Assembly (NCBI GenBank): GCA_036556805.1
Contig: DATBIS010000003.1
Location: 1-31,236, forward strand
Source of the DNA: DATBIS01 sp036556805
Lineage (GTDB): Bacteria > Actinomycetota > UBA4738 > HRBIN12
Direction: 5' to 3'
Length of the DNA: 31,236 nucleotides
The notes below the pieces were generated by a model that saw only the letters and a list, made by a program, of their open reading frames with translations, ran no database searches and was not told the origin of the DNA. The position numbers and the translations under genes are program-made. Within the stretch, counting starts at the first letter, position 1. The number at the start of each line of letters is the position of its first letter. Shown here piece after piece: positions 13,574 through 22,418 of the stretch.

Positions 13574-15793
13574 CCCGGGGAGCAGCGACAACGTGGAGAC
13601 CGTCGCGGCCGCCACGGCCGCCTCCGAGAACGGCAGCGGCTTGTGCTCGCCGGCGGCCCACAGGGGCGCCTGGTCGTTCCAGTGCCGCGACGCCGGATTG
13701 CCCGACTGCCCGGTCGTGAGCACGCCCACCGACCGGTCGAGGTCGTCGAGGTCGAACACGGCGCGCCAGCTCGCGACGACCGAGGGGACGAACGCGCCCT
13801 CCAGCGCGTCGAAGCCGCCCTGGTTCACGGTTTGCTCGTCGCCGCCGATGGGAAACTCCGCGGCAACGAAGAGCGCCTCGAGGCCGGGGAGCCGGCCGAG
13901 GGGATGGACGAAGCGCACCCGGTGCAGGTCGCCCCACCCGACGGGGTCAGCCGACCCCGCCGCGCGGGCCGCGTCGTCCAGCATCTCCGGGCCGACCCTG
14001 CTCTCGTCGAGCAGGGTCGGCAGCGCCCCGCACACGAACGCCTCACGGTGGTCGAGGTACTGCTCGAGCAAAGCCGGCCTGTCCCCGAGCACGCGGCGCG
14101 CGATCTCGTCGACCCAGCGCGCGAAGAACGCGGCCTCGACGGCGTCGGCGCGCAGGTCGAAGTCCCAGCCGGCGAGCGGCGCCGGCGGCTCCTTCACCCG
14201 CTCGAGGATCGCGCGCGCGGCAAGCGACGCGGTGTCGAGCTGGATCGCGCGGAGCGAGTCCACCGTGTGGCCCTCCTTCGCCTCGAGCAAGTCGGTGATC
14301 CGCCGCGCGCGCTTCGGCGAGTGGAAGTCCCGCCCGATCAGGTGGGGGAAGTCGTCGGCGTACGGCTGGTTGTTCGCGGTGACGAGGTAGCCGCGCTCGG
14401 GGTCCATCGACCACGGCAGGTCCTCGAACGGGATCCACCCGGTCCACTCGTGCTCGGCGGTCCATCCCGGGACCGGCACCGTGCCGTCGCCCGAGCGACG
14501 CACCGGATACAGGCCCGACAGCTGATAGCCGATCGTGCCGTCGACGTCCGCGTACACGAAGTTCTGACCCGGACAGGCAAGGCCGTGCGCTGCCTCGCGG
14601 AACTCTTCGAAGCTCCGCGCGCGAGCCGCGGCGAGGAACGTCGAAGGACGCACGCCGTGCTCGCGTCCCACCCATGCGAGCGCGTAGGTCTCAGAGAGTG
14701 GGCGAAACTCCGGCCGGAGGCTTCCGACGACGTAGGACTCGAGGATCGGACCGTGCCGCGTTTCGCGAACCTCGACCACCGCCGGCTCGGCCGATCCGCG
14801 CACGCGGATCTCCTCCCGCCGAACCTCGAGGGGCTCCCAGGCTCCCTCGTACATGGCGGCCGAGCGATCGTCGTTCAGGCGCTCGAGGAACAGGTCCTGC
14901 ACGTCGCCGGTGACGTTCGTGACGCCCCAGGCGTGATGCGCGGTGGTCCCGAGCGCGATCGAGGGGAAGAACGGCAGGGCCACGCCGCGGGCCTCGTACC
15001 CCGGCGCGCGCAGGTGGAACTCCAGCCACGCGGCCGGCTGCTGCACCATCAGGTGCGGGTCGTTCGCGAGCAGCGGCTTACCGGACGCCGTCCTTGAGCC
15101 CGACACGGCCCAGTTGTTCGAGCCCTGGCCCGGCGGCGGGAACGGGACGTCACCGAGCAGGCGGCCGGCGAGCCCGCCCGCCGCGATCGCCGGCTCGGCG
15201 GCCGGCGCCGAGGGGGCGAGCGCGCGCGCGAGCTCGGGACCCAGCTCGTCGGTGAGCCTCGCGCGGAGCAGCTCGAGGTCCGCATTGCCCGAGAGGCCCC
15301 ACGCGAGGTACGCCCAGCAGGAAGCCCACGCGTCGACGTCGCTCGGGAGGTCCGGTCCCAGGTCGAGCAGCGCGTACTCGACCGGCGGCGCCGGCATGCG
15401 CTCGATCCACGCGTGGACGCCCGAGATGAACCGCTCGAGCATCGCGCGCTCGCCGGCGTCCCAGCCCGCCGCGATCGTCGCGCCCGCCCGGTGGAACCCC
15501 ACGGTGCGTGCGAACCGGTCGTCGTCGAGCGTGCGGTCGGCGAAGACCTCCGAGAGCCGGCCGTTCGCGGCGCGCAGCGCGAGGTCGATCTGGAAGAGCC
15601 GTTCGCCGGCCGACAGGAACCCCTGCGCGAACCACAGGTCGTCGAGCGAGCGCGCCTCGACGTACGGCACGCCCCAGCCGTCGAACCGGACGCCGACCGG
15701 GTGTTCGAGGCCCGGCACGACGAGCTCGCCGCTCGTGGGGAGGGCCGCAGCCGCCGCCGAGCCGCGGAGCTGCTCGACGAAGTCGGCGCTCAC
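13571..15793 (-). CDS. Penicillin acylase family (Ntn-hydrolase) protein without signal peptide
   Basis: The 740-aa product is an N-terminal-nucleophile amidohydrolase related to penicillin G acylase, AHL acylases and PvdQ. These cleave themselves into two chains and hydrolyse acyl amides. The N-terminal (alpha chain) part contains GVPYVEARSLDDLWFAQGF and ERLFQIDLALRAANGRLSE. The autocleavage site and nucleophile is Ser225 in GQGSNNWAV, followed by GKPLLANDPHL and AHHAWGVTNVTGDVQDLF, all typical of the beta chain. Unlike most characterised relatives there is no visible signal peptide, so it may act in the cytoplasm or the true start may be missed. The GTG at 15793 overlaps the stop of the upstream ABC gene (GTGA), so the two are coupled. 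The substrate is unknown. Linkage to an exporter and an acyl-CoA ligase suggests an acylated small molecule. Confidence 0.87.
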   Translation of the reverse strand: MSADFVEQLRGSAAAAALPTSGELVVPGLEHPVGVRFDGWGVPYVEARSLDDLWFAQGFLSAGERLFQIDLALRAANGRLSEVFADRTLDDDRFARTVGFHRAGATIAAGWDAGERAMLERFISGVHAWIERMPAPPVEYALLDLGPDLPSDVDAWASCWAYLAWGLSGNADLELLRARLTDELGPELARALAPSAPAAEPAIAAGGLAGRLLGDVPFPPPGQGSNNWAVSGSRTASGKPLLANDPHLMVQQPAAWLEFHLRAPGYEARGVALPFFPSIALGTTAHHAWGVTNVTGDVQDLFLERLNDDRSAAMYEGAWEPLEVRREEIRVRGSAEPAVVEVRETRHGPILESYVVGSLRPEFRPLSETYALAWVGREHGVRPSTFLAAARARSFEEFREAAHGLACPGQNFVYADVDGTIGYQLSGLYPVRRSGDGTVPVPGWTAEHEWTGWIPFEDLPWSMDPERGYLVTANNQPYADDFPHLIGRDFHSPKRARRITDLLEAKEGHTVDSLRAIQLDTASLAARAILERVKEPPAPLAGWDFDLRADAVEAAFFARWVDEIARRVLGDRPALLEQYLDHREAFVCGALPTLLDESRVGPEMLDDAARAAGSADPVGWGDLHRVRFVHPLGRLPGLEALFVAAEFPIGGDEQTVNQGGFDALEGAFVPSVVASWRAVFDLDDLDRSVGVLTTGQSGNPASRHWNDQAPLWAAGEHKPLPFSEAAVAAATVSTLSLLPG

Positions 15794-17604
15794 GACGCCG
15801 CTTCCACCTGGGTGTTGCCGAGCCAGCTCTCGTAGAGCTTCGCGTAGCGCCCCCCGAGCGCGAGGAGCTCCTCGTGGGTTCCCTGCTCGACGATCTCGCC
15901 GGCGTCGAACACGAACACCCGGTCGGCGGCCTCGGCGGTCGAGAGCCGGTGCGCGATCGTCACGGTCGTGCGGCCGGCCGAGACCCTGCGCATCGCCTCG
16001 CCGATCCGGCGCTCCGTGGCGGGGTCGACGGCCGAGGTGGCCTCGTCGAGGATCAGCAGGCCGGGCGAACGGATCTGCGCGCGCGCGAGCGCGACCAGCT
16101 GTCGCTCGCCAACGGAGAGCGCCTCGCCGCGTTCGCCCGCTCGAGTTTCGAGCCCGTCGGGAAGCGAACCGACCCAGTCGGCGAGTCCGAGCTCCTCGAA
16201 CGCGGCCACCACGTCGCGGTCGGTGGCGCCCTCGCACCCCGCGCGCACGTTCTCGCGCACGGTGAGATCGAACAGGAACCCGTCCTGCGGCACCATGCGG
16301 ATCGAGCGGCGCCGAGCGTCCTGCTGCACGTCGCGCAGGTTCACGTCGCCGATGAGAATCCGGCCCTCGACCGGATCCGCGAGCCTCGTGAGGAGCTTCG
16401 CAAAGGTCGTCTTGCCGCAGCCGGTCTCTCCGACGATCGCCACGTGCTCGCCGGCGTCGACCCGGAAGTCGACGCCGCGCAGGACCGGCCCCCCGTCGCG
16501 GTAGGCGAACCGCACGTCCTCGGCGAGCACCGAGAGCGCGCCGGTCGGGAGCTCGACGCCGGGAGACGGCTCCACGATCTCGACCTCCAGGTCGAGGACC
16601 GCGAGGATCTTCCGCCATCCCGCGATCGCGGTCTGCGTTTCGCTGTAGACCTCGGGAAGGTCGGTGAAGACGTGCAGGAAGACGTCGGCGAGGAACAAGA
16701 ACGCCGTGACGCGACCGAACGTCAGGCCCCAGCGCGGTCCGAAGGTCGCGCCGAGCACGACGACCGTCGAGAGCGCGACGCCGTAGAAGACCGACGACAG
16801 CGGCCAGAGCGTCGCCGCCCGGAAGTGCGCGACGACCTCGGCGCGATAGCGCTCCTGGATCGCGTGCTTCACCCGCTTGTCGATGTGCTGCTCGAGCCCA
16901 TACGCGCGCACGACCGCGGCACCCATGACGGACTCCGACACCTCCGAGAGCATCTCGCCCACCCTCGTGCGCGCGGTGTCGAACGCGAGCGAGAGCCGGG
17001 CCTGCATCGACCAGACGATGAGCAGGAGCGGGCCGACCAGCGCGCACACCGCGAGCGCGAGCTGCCAGGAGTAGAGGAGCATCAGCGTGAGCGCGCCCAC
17101 GACCTGGACCAGGTTGATGATCCATGCGATGCCGCCCCACTCCATGAACTGCTGCAGGGCGTCGACGTCGGCCGTCACGCGCGCGACGAACACGCCGCGC
17201 TTCTCCTCGGACTGCTCGGCGATCGACAGGCTGTGGATGTGGGCGAACGTGCGCACGCGAAGGTCGAGGAGCGCCTCCTCGGACGCGCGCACGAGCCGGC
17301 GGGCCGCGGCTCGACCGGCCAGGAACGCGAGCGCGACGAGCGCGAGCGCGGCGGAGCACAGCCCGTACACGAATCCGGGCCGAAAGCCGCCCTCGAACCC
17401 GTGGTCGAACACCTGCTGCACGAGCAGCGGCGTGACGAGCGTCGCCACCGTGACGCCGAGGGACACCACGACCGTGAACGACAGCCCGCGACGGAGCTCC
17501 GGGCTCTCCTTGATCCCGCGCCGCAGAACCCCCCAGGCGCCCTGGAGCTCCTCGGGAATCTCGAGCCCGTCCTCGGGCGAGGCGATCTCCGCGACCGACC
17601 TCAT
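15790..17604 (-). CDS. ABC exporter half-transporter (catalytically complete NBD, degenerate signature)
   Basis: The 604-aa product fuses six membrane spans (about 40-330) to a nucleotide-binding domain. Walker A is GETGCGKTT (G392, K398), Walker B is LLILDEATSAVD with catalytic Glu521, and the H-loop is IAHRLST with His552. The signature motif is LSVGE (496-500) instead of LSGGQ. That defect falls in the ATP site shared with the partner encoded just upstream, whose own Walker B and H-loop are altered. The two therefore fit a heterodimeric exporter with one active and one degenerate site. The ATG at 17604 overlaps the partner's stop (ATGA), and the acylase gene overlaps this gene's stop. The cargo is unknown; such exporters carry drugs, lipids or peptides. 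Confidence 0.9.
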   Translation of the reverse strand: MRSVAEIASPEDGLEIPEELQGAWGVLRRGIKESPELRRGLSFTVVVSLGVTVATLVTPLLVQQVFDHGFEGGFRPGFVYGLCSAALALVALAFLAGRAAARRLVRASEEALLDLRVRTFAHIHSLSIAEQSEEKRGVFVARVTADVDALQQFMEWGGIAWIINLVQVVGALTLMLLYSWQLALAVCALVGPLLLIVWSMQARLSLAFDTARTRVGEMLSEVSESVMGAAVVRAYGLEQHIDKRVKHAIQERYRAEVVAHFRAATLWPLSSVFYGVALSTVVVLGATFGPRWGLTFGRVTAFLFLADVFLHVFTDLPEVYSETQTAIAGWRKILAVLDLEVEIVEPSPGVELPTGALSVLAEDVRFAYRDGGPVLRGVDFRVDAGEHVAIVGETGCGKTTFAKLLTRLADPVEGRILIGDVNLRDVQQDARRRSIRMVPQDGFLFDLTVRENVRAGCEGATDRDVVAAFEELGLADWVGSLPDGLETRAGERGEALSVGERQLVALARAQIRSPGLLILDEATSAVDPATERRIGEAMRRVSAGRTTVTIAHRLSTAEAADRVFVFDAGEIVEQGTHEELLALGGRYAKLYESWLGNTQVEAAS

Positions 17605-19376
17605 CGTTCACCTCGCTCATAGGCGCGGATGATCGCCGCATAGCCGGGCTCGGAGGCGAGCAGTGCCTCGTGGCTGCCGGTGCCGCGCACGCGCCCGCCC
17701 TCGAGGTAGATCACGCGGTCGGCGAGACGGATCGTGGACAGGCGGTACGCCACGATCACGAGCGTCGTGTGGAGCTCGCGCCGCAGGCCCGACAGGATGT
17801 CGGCCTCGATCGTCGGGTCGACCGCGCTCGTCGCATCGTCGAGGATGAGGATCCGTGGGGCCCGCACGAGCGCGCGCGCGAGCGCGACACGCTGCCGCTC
17901 ACCACCCGAGAGCGTGTGGCCGCGTTCGCCGACGACGGTGTCGTAGCCGTCGGGGAGCGCTCGCACGAACCGGTCCGCCTGGGCGAGCGCCGCCGCCCGC
18001 TCGACGACCTCGGCCGACGCGCCGGAATCAAGCTCGATGTTCTCCCGGACGGACGCCGCGAACAGGAAGCTCTCCTGGAAGACGATCGAGACGCTCCGCC
18101 GGAGCGATGCGGGGTCGACCTCGCGCAGGTCGACCCCGCCGATGTGCACCGAGCCCGCGTCCGGGTCGGCGAGGCGCACCAGTAGGTGCGAGAGCGTGCT
18201 CTTGCCGACGCCGGTCGGACCCACGATCGCGACGGACTCGTCGGGCCGCACGTCGAACGTGACGCCGTCGAGCACCGCCTCCCCTTCGTAGAGGAGCCGG
18301 ACGTCCCGCACCTCGAGCCCGATCGAGCCCTCGGGCAACGGGACCGGTCGCTCCGGCGGCGTCACGGTCACGGGCTCCTCGAACACGGTCTCGAGTCGCG
18401 CGTGGCCCACGACCGCACGCGGCAGCTCGGCGAGGATCCATCCGATGAATCGCATCGGCCACGAAAGCAGGCCGAACAGCGCGACGAAGGCGATGAGGTC
18501 GCCGCGCGTCACGGAGCCGGTGGAGATTCGCCAGGCGCCCACCATCAACAGGAGCGCGGTCGCGAACGTCGGCAGGGCGTCGAGCGCCGCCTCGAAGGTC
18601 GCGCGCACGTACCCGCCCGCCACGCGCTCGTCCCGAAGGGCACGTGCCTCGACCGCGAGCCGCTCGGTCTCGGCGGCCTCGCGGCCGATCGTCTTCACGA
18701 CGAGGGCACCGTCGATCGACTCGTGCGCCACGGACGAGACGTCGCCGATCTTCTCCTGGGCGCGCCGTGCGGGCCCCTCCATACGCTTCGCGAAGATCTG
18801 ATTCATGAGCGTGAGCGTCGGGAACAGCACGAGCCCGACCAACGAGAGGTAGAGGTCGGAGGCGAGCATCGCGACCATCGCGAAGATCGTGAGGAAGATC
18901 ACGCCGATCGCGAACGGCACCGGCCAGTAGAGGTCGACCGCCGCCTTGACGTCGGCCTCCATGTGCGCGAGCAGCTCGCCGGTGGGCGTCTCGCGGTGGT
19001 ATTGCAGCGCGAGCTCACGGTAGCGATCCGCCACGCGCGAACGGAGCGTCGCCATCACGCGCTCGCCCGCCACGCCGCTCCAGTAGCGGCGGATCATGAT
19101 CCCGACCGCGCGCCCGCTGGCGCCGAGCATGAGCGCGAGCACCGCGAGCACGATCCCCCTCGTGGGCACGCCCCCGTTGAACGCCGGACGAAGCACCTCG
19201 TCGGTCGCGCGCCCGAGCGCGCTCGTGAGCCAGATCGAGGCGACGGCGAACAGCAGCGCCCCAGCCACCGAGGCCAGGAACGGCCGCGGGTGCGCGCGGA
19301 TGTACGACACCACCAGCCGGAGTCCCCGGCCGAACATCCCTTGGGCGTCGTGCGTCGCCTGTGCCTGGATCGACAT
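17601..19376 (-). CDS. ABC exporter half-transporter (degenerate Walker B and H-loop)
   Basis: The 591-aa product has a six-span membrane domain (first span about VAGALLFAVASIW, last near ALLLMVGAWRI) and a C-terminal nucleotide-binding domain. Walker A is GPTGVGKST (G386, K392) and the signature is canonical LSGGE (489-493). Walker B reads LILDDATSAVD, with Asp514 in place of the catalytic Glu. The H-loop reads VAYRLST, with Tyr544 in place of the switch His. These changes mark the regulatory subunit of a heterodimeric exporter and pair with the altered LSVGE of the downstream subunit. The ATG at 19376 is preferred. AGGGG lies 3 nt upstream, and a CATCAT box lies 7 nt upstream (leaderless spacing). 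It is divergent from the acyl-CoA ligase with only 19 bp between start codons. Confidence 0.9.
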   Translation of the reverse strand: MSIQAQATHDAQGMFGRGLRLVVSYIRAHPRPFLASVAGALLFAVASIWLTSALGRATDEVLRPAFNGGVPTRGIVLAVLALMLGASGRAVGIMIRRYWSGVAGERVMATLRSRVADRYRELALQYHRETPTGELLAHMEADVKAAVDLYWPVPFAIGVIFLTIFAMVAMLASDLYLSLVGLVLFPTLTLMNQIFAKRMEGPARRAQEKIGDVSSVAHESIDGALVVKTIGREAAETERLAVEARALRDERVAGGYVRATFEAALDALPTFATALLLMVGAWRISTGSVTRGDLIAFVALFGLLSWPMRFIGWILAELPRAVVGHARLETVFEEPVTVTPPERPVPLPEGSIGLEVRDVRLLYEGEAVLDGVTFDVRPDESVAIVGPTGVGKSTLSHLLVRLADPDAGSVHIGGVDLREVDPASLRRSVSIVFQESFLFAASVRENIELDSGASAEVVERAAALAQADRFVRALPDGYDTVVGERGHTLSGGERQRVALARALVRAPRILILDDATSAVDPTIEADILSGLRRELHTTLVIVAYRLSTIRLADRVIYLEGGRVRGTGSHEALLASEPGYAAIIRAYERGER

Positions 19377-19382
19377 GGCCCC

Positions 19383-19389
19383 TATGATG
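19383..19389. promoter_or_regulatory. Overlapping divergent -10 boxes (TATGAT + / CATCAT -)
   Basis: TATGAT (19383-19388) lies 7 nt before the plus-strand ATG at 19396. On the other strand CATCAT (19389-19384) lies 7 nt before the minus-strand ATG at 19376. The two boxes share five base pairs, so RNA polymerase could occupy only one promoter at a time. Confidence 0.5.
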
Positions 19390-19395
19390 CGCACA

Positions 19396-21111
19396 ATGAC
19401 CGACCATCGACCCTGGTTTCGCACGTGGCGGGCCGGCGTTCCCAAGACGATGGCGCCGTATCCCGAGGCCTCCGCGTACTCGATCCTCGCCGATGCGGCC
19501 TCCGCGTTCCCCGACCGACCCGCGCTCGCGTTCCTCGGCAAGCATGTCGACTACCGGCGTCTCGTGGACGAGGTGGATCGCTTCGCCGGCGTGCTCGCGG
19601 GCCTCGGGGTCACGAAGGGGGACCGCGTCGGCCTCTTGCTCCCGAACTCACCGCAGTACGTGATCGCGTGGTACGCGAGCCAGCGGATCGGCGCGGTGGT
19701 GGTCGGCAACAACCCGCTCTACACGCAGCGAGAGCTCGCGCACCAAGTGCAGGACTTCGCGCCGAAGGTGATGGTGGTGCTCGACCAGCTGTGGCCGCTC
19801 TGGTCGGCGATCGCCGGGAGCGTGGGCGTGCCGGAGGTCGTGGTCACGCGCCTCACCGACTACATGAAGTTCCCCCTCAACGTGCTCGCCCCGATCAAGT
19901 TCAGGAAGGACGCGAAACACGAGGGGAAGGCCTGGCCCCCCGTATCGCCCGACGCGCCGGTGCGCTGGTGGAAGGCGTTGATGAAGGACGTGCGCGACGT
20001 CCCGCCGCTCGCCGTGGTCGACGCGAAGCGCGACGTCGCGTGCTTCGTGTACACGGGCGGCACGACGGGCCTGTCGAAGGGCGCGATGCTCTCGCACGCG
20101 AACGTCACGTCGAACGTCCGGCAGGTGGCTCCGTGCATCACCGATTTCGTGCGTGGGCGCGACGGCGTGATGTGCATCCTCCCGTTCTTCCATTCGTTCG
20201 GGCTCGTCGCGATGAACTTCGGGATCTCACAGGGCGGCAAGCTCGTGATGCTCCCGCGGTTCGAGCTGCACATGGCGCTCAAGCAGCTCGCGAAGGAGAA
20301 GCCCACGTTCTTCCCCGGCGTGCCGCGGCTTTTCATCGCGCTCAACGAGGCGGAGGAGACCAAGAAGTACGACCTGAAGTCGGTGAAGGCGTGCATCAGC
20401 GGCGCGGCGCCGCTTCCTCAGGCCGTGGCCGAGCGCTTTCACGAGATCACGGGTGGCGCGAAGCTCGTCGAGGGCTACGGCCTCACCGAGTGCTCACCGG
20501 TCACGCACGTGAACCCGTTCGAGAAGCCGCGGCCCGGGACGATCGGCATCCCGATCCCCGATACCGAGTGCAAGGTGGTCGACCTCGATGATCCCGATCA
20601 CCAGATGCCCGTCGGCGAGCGCGGCGAGCTCTGCATCAAGGGACCGCAGGTCATGCTCGGCTACTGGGGAAAGCCCGAGGCCACCGCCGAGATGATCCGC
20701 AACGAGTGGCTGCACACCGGCGACGTGGCGGTGATGGACGAGGACGGGTTCTTCCGCATCGTCGACCGGATCAAGGACATGATCATCGTCTCCGGCTTCA
20801 ACGTGTACCCCACCGAGGTCGAGGCGGTGCTGTTCCGCCATCCCAAGATCTCGAAGTGCTGCGTGGTGGGCCTGCCGGACGAGACGACCGGTGAGGCCGT
20901 GAAGGCGTACGTGATGCTGAAGCAGGGCGAGACCGCCACCGCGGCGGAGCTCGAGGCGTGGTGCCGGGATCCCGCGCAGGGCCTCACCGGCTACCGGGTG
21001 CCCCGGCTCTGGGAGTTCCGCGAGTCGCTCCCGGAGACCTTGGTGGGCAAGGTGCTTCGGCGGGTGCTGCAGGAGGAGGAGCGGCAGAAGGCGGGAACGC
21101 CGGCGTCGTGA
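19396..21111 (+). CDS. Long-chain fatty-acid--CoA ligase (AMP-binding enzyme)
   Basis: The 571-aa product is an adenylate-forming ligase that activates a carboxylate with ATP and transfers it to CoA. The P-loop is YTGGTTGLSKGA (from Y219). Further family motifs are ISGAAPLPQAVAE, the adenylate-binding GYGLTECSPVTHVNPF, the WLHTGDVAVMDEDGFFRIVDRIKDMIIVSGFNVYPTEVE hinge region (with the D and R that bind ribose and AMP), and a C-terminal PETLVGKVLRR with the catalytic Lys. The motif set and length point to medium- or long-chain fatty acids. The ATG at 19396 follows a TATGAT box by 7 nt with no SD. The GNAT gene overlaps its stop (GTGA, 21108-21111). Degradation (beta-oxidation) and biosynthetic roles are both possible. 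Confidence 0.92.
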   Translation: MTDHRPWFRTWRAGVPKTMAPYPEASAYSILADAASAFPDRPALAFLGKHVDYRRLVDEVDRFAGVLAGLGVTKGDRVGLLLPNSPQYVIAWYASQRIGAVVVGNNPLYTQRELAHQVQDFAPKVMVVLDQLWPLWSAIAGSVGVPEVVVTRLTDYMKFPLNVLAPIKFRKDAKHEGKAWPPVSPDAPVRWWKALMKDVRDVPPLAVVDAKRDVACFVYTGGTTGLSKGAMLSHANVTSNVRQVAPCITDFVRGRDGVMCILPFFHSFGLVAMNFGISQGGKLVMLPRFELHMALKQLAKEKPTFFPGVPRLFIALNEAEETKKYDLKSVKACISGAAPLPQAVAERFHEITGGAKLVEGYGLTECSPVTHVNPFEKPRPGTIGIPIPDTECKVVDLDDPDHQMPVGERGELCIKGPQVMLGYWGKPEATAEMIRNEWLHTGDVAVMDEDGFFRIVDRIKDMIIVSGFNVYPTEVEAVLFRHPKISKCCVVGLPDETTGEAVKAYVMLKQGETATAAELEAWCRDPAQGLTGYRVPRLWEFRESLPETLVGKVLRRVLQEEERQKAGTPAS

Positions 21112-21650
21112 GGTCGTTCACGTGGCGGATCGACGACGAGGCCTCGATCCGGCCCTTCACGGTGGAGGACGCCGAGGCGCTCTACGCGCTGGTCGACGCG
21201 AACAGAGAGCGACTGGCCCAGTGGTTCCCGTGGGTCGACGGCTCGACGGGACCCGAGTCGCAGCGCACGTTCATCGAGCGAAGCATCGCCTCCGATACCG
21301 ACGTCGAGGGCAACGGCATCTGGGTCGGCGAGGAGCTCGCCGGCAGCATCGGCATGTCGGTGGACGTGATCGGCAACAGCGCGGACATCGGATATTGGCT
21401 CGACGAGGCCTTCGAGGGACGCGGGCTGGTCACGCGAGCGTGCGCGCTGTTCATCGATCACGGGTTCACGGTCATGGGCTTGCACCGCATCGTGATCCGC
21501 GCGGCCATCGACAACGCGCGAAGCCGCGCGGTCGCGGAGCGTCTCGGGTTCACCGAGGAGGGCACCGGCCGGGAGAACGGGCGCGTCGGCGGTGGGCGCT
21601 ACGTCGACCTCGTGACGTACGGCCTGCTCGATCGCGAATGGAAGGGATGA
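21108..21650 (+). CDS. GNAT family N-acetyltransferase (RimJ/RimL type)
   Basis: The 180-aa product has the GNAT fold that moves an acetyl group from acetyl-CoA to an amine. It opens with SIRPFTVEDAEALYALVDANRERLAQW, a typical RimL-like N-terminus. DIGYWLDEAFEGRGLVTRAC holds the acetyl-CoA loop, and HRIVIRAAIDNARSRAVAERLGF forms the final helix-strand unit. The GTG at 21108 overlaps the ligase stop codon, and its own stop overlaps the HAD gene start (ATGA, 21647-21650), so the three genes are coupled. RimJ/RimL relatives act on ribosomal proteins, other proteins or small amines. The substrate cannot be told here. Confidence 0.87.
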   Translation: MRSFTWRIDDEASIRPFTVEDAEALYALVDANRERLAQWFPWVDGSTGPESQRTFIERSIASDTDVEGNGIWVGEELAGSIGMSVDVIGNSADIGYWLDEAFEGRGLVTRACALFIDHGFTVMGLHRIVIRAAIDNARSRAVAERLGFTEEGTGRENGRVGGGRYVDLVTYGLLDREWKG

Positions 21651-22351
21651 CCACCGAGGCCGTCGTGTTCGACCTCTTCGGCACGCTCGTGCCCGAGTTC
21701 GATCGCGACGAGTTCTGCGAGACCGTGCGCGCCATGGCCGCGTCCTTGGGCGCGCCGCCGGAGCGATTCGAAGCGGAGTGGCATGCGACCGCGATCGAAC
21801 GGCAGACGGGCGTGTTCGCCGACGTTGACGCGAACGTGCGCGCGATCTGCGCGACGCTCGACGTGACGGTCGACGACGCCGCGCTCGCGCGCGCGATCGC
21901 GTTGCGCGACGCGCTCTACGACCGGTGGTTCCACCCGCGCGACGGCGCGGTGGAGACGGTGCGCGAGCTGAAGGCGCGCGGATATCCCCTCGCGCTCGTC
22001 AGTATGTGCGCACCCGATGCGCCGGCGCGTTTTCGTGCGTGCGACCTGGCACGATACGTCGACGTCGAGGTGTTCTCGAGCGAGACCGGTTTGCGCAAAC
22101 CGCATCCTTCGATCTACGGTGCCGCATGCCAATCGCTCCGAGTGGAGCCTCGGCGTTGCCTGTACATCGGCGACGGGGCATACGGAGAGCTGACCGGCGC
22201 CGCAGCCTTCGGGATGCGGGCGTTCCTCCTTCGCGATCCGAACGTCGACCCATCGCGCCAGCTCATCCCGGAGCGCGACGAGGCGTGGACGGGCGAGGAG
22301 ATCGCGGATCTCCGCGATCTCCTGGAGCTCCTTCCCGGCGCGGCGACCTGA
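21647..22351 (+). CDS. HAD-superfamily hydrolase
   Basis: The 234-aa product has the four HAD motifs. Motif I is VFDLFGTLV with nucleophile D9, motif II is LALVSMC, motif III is the Lys in GLRKPHPSIY, and motif IV is CLYIGDGAYGEL. A helical cap (about 15-100) lies between motifs I and II. The second Asp of the usual DxD is replaced by Phe (DLF). That pattern is found in haloacid-dehalogenase-like members more than in phosphatases, so phosphatase activity should not be assumed. The ATG overlaps the GNAT stop. It is the third gene of the coupled ligase-GNAT-HAD string. Confidence 0.85.
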   Translation: MTTEAVVFDLFGTLVPEFDRDEFCETVRAMAASLGAPPERFEAEWHATAIERQTGVFADVDANVRAICATLDVTVDDAALARAIALRDALYDRWFHPRDGAVETVRELKARGYPLALVSMCAPDAPARFRACDLARYVDVEVFSSETGLRKPHPSIYGAACQSLRVEPRRCLYIGDGAYGELTGAAAFGMRAFLLRDPNVDPSRQLIPERDEAWTGEEIADLRDLLELLPGAAT

Positions 22352-22418
22352 AGCCTCCTCAAGATTTCGTCGGCGATTTGCCGATGCCTTCTCGAGCCAC
22401 CGTCTCCCCGGAGGTGCT
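22352..22418 (+). promoter_or_regulatory. Leader before beta-propeller gene with SD inside a small palindrome
   Basis: This 67-nt gap has a 5-bp hairpin TCGGC-GATTT-GCCGA (22370-22384). A GGAGG Shine-Dalgarno sequence (22410-22414) sits in the palindrome CTCC-CC-GGAG (22404-22413). CCTCCTC (22354-22360) could also pair with the SD. Masking of the SD is possible, but the stems are short. Confidence 0.3.
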
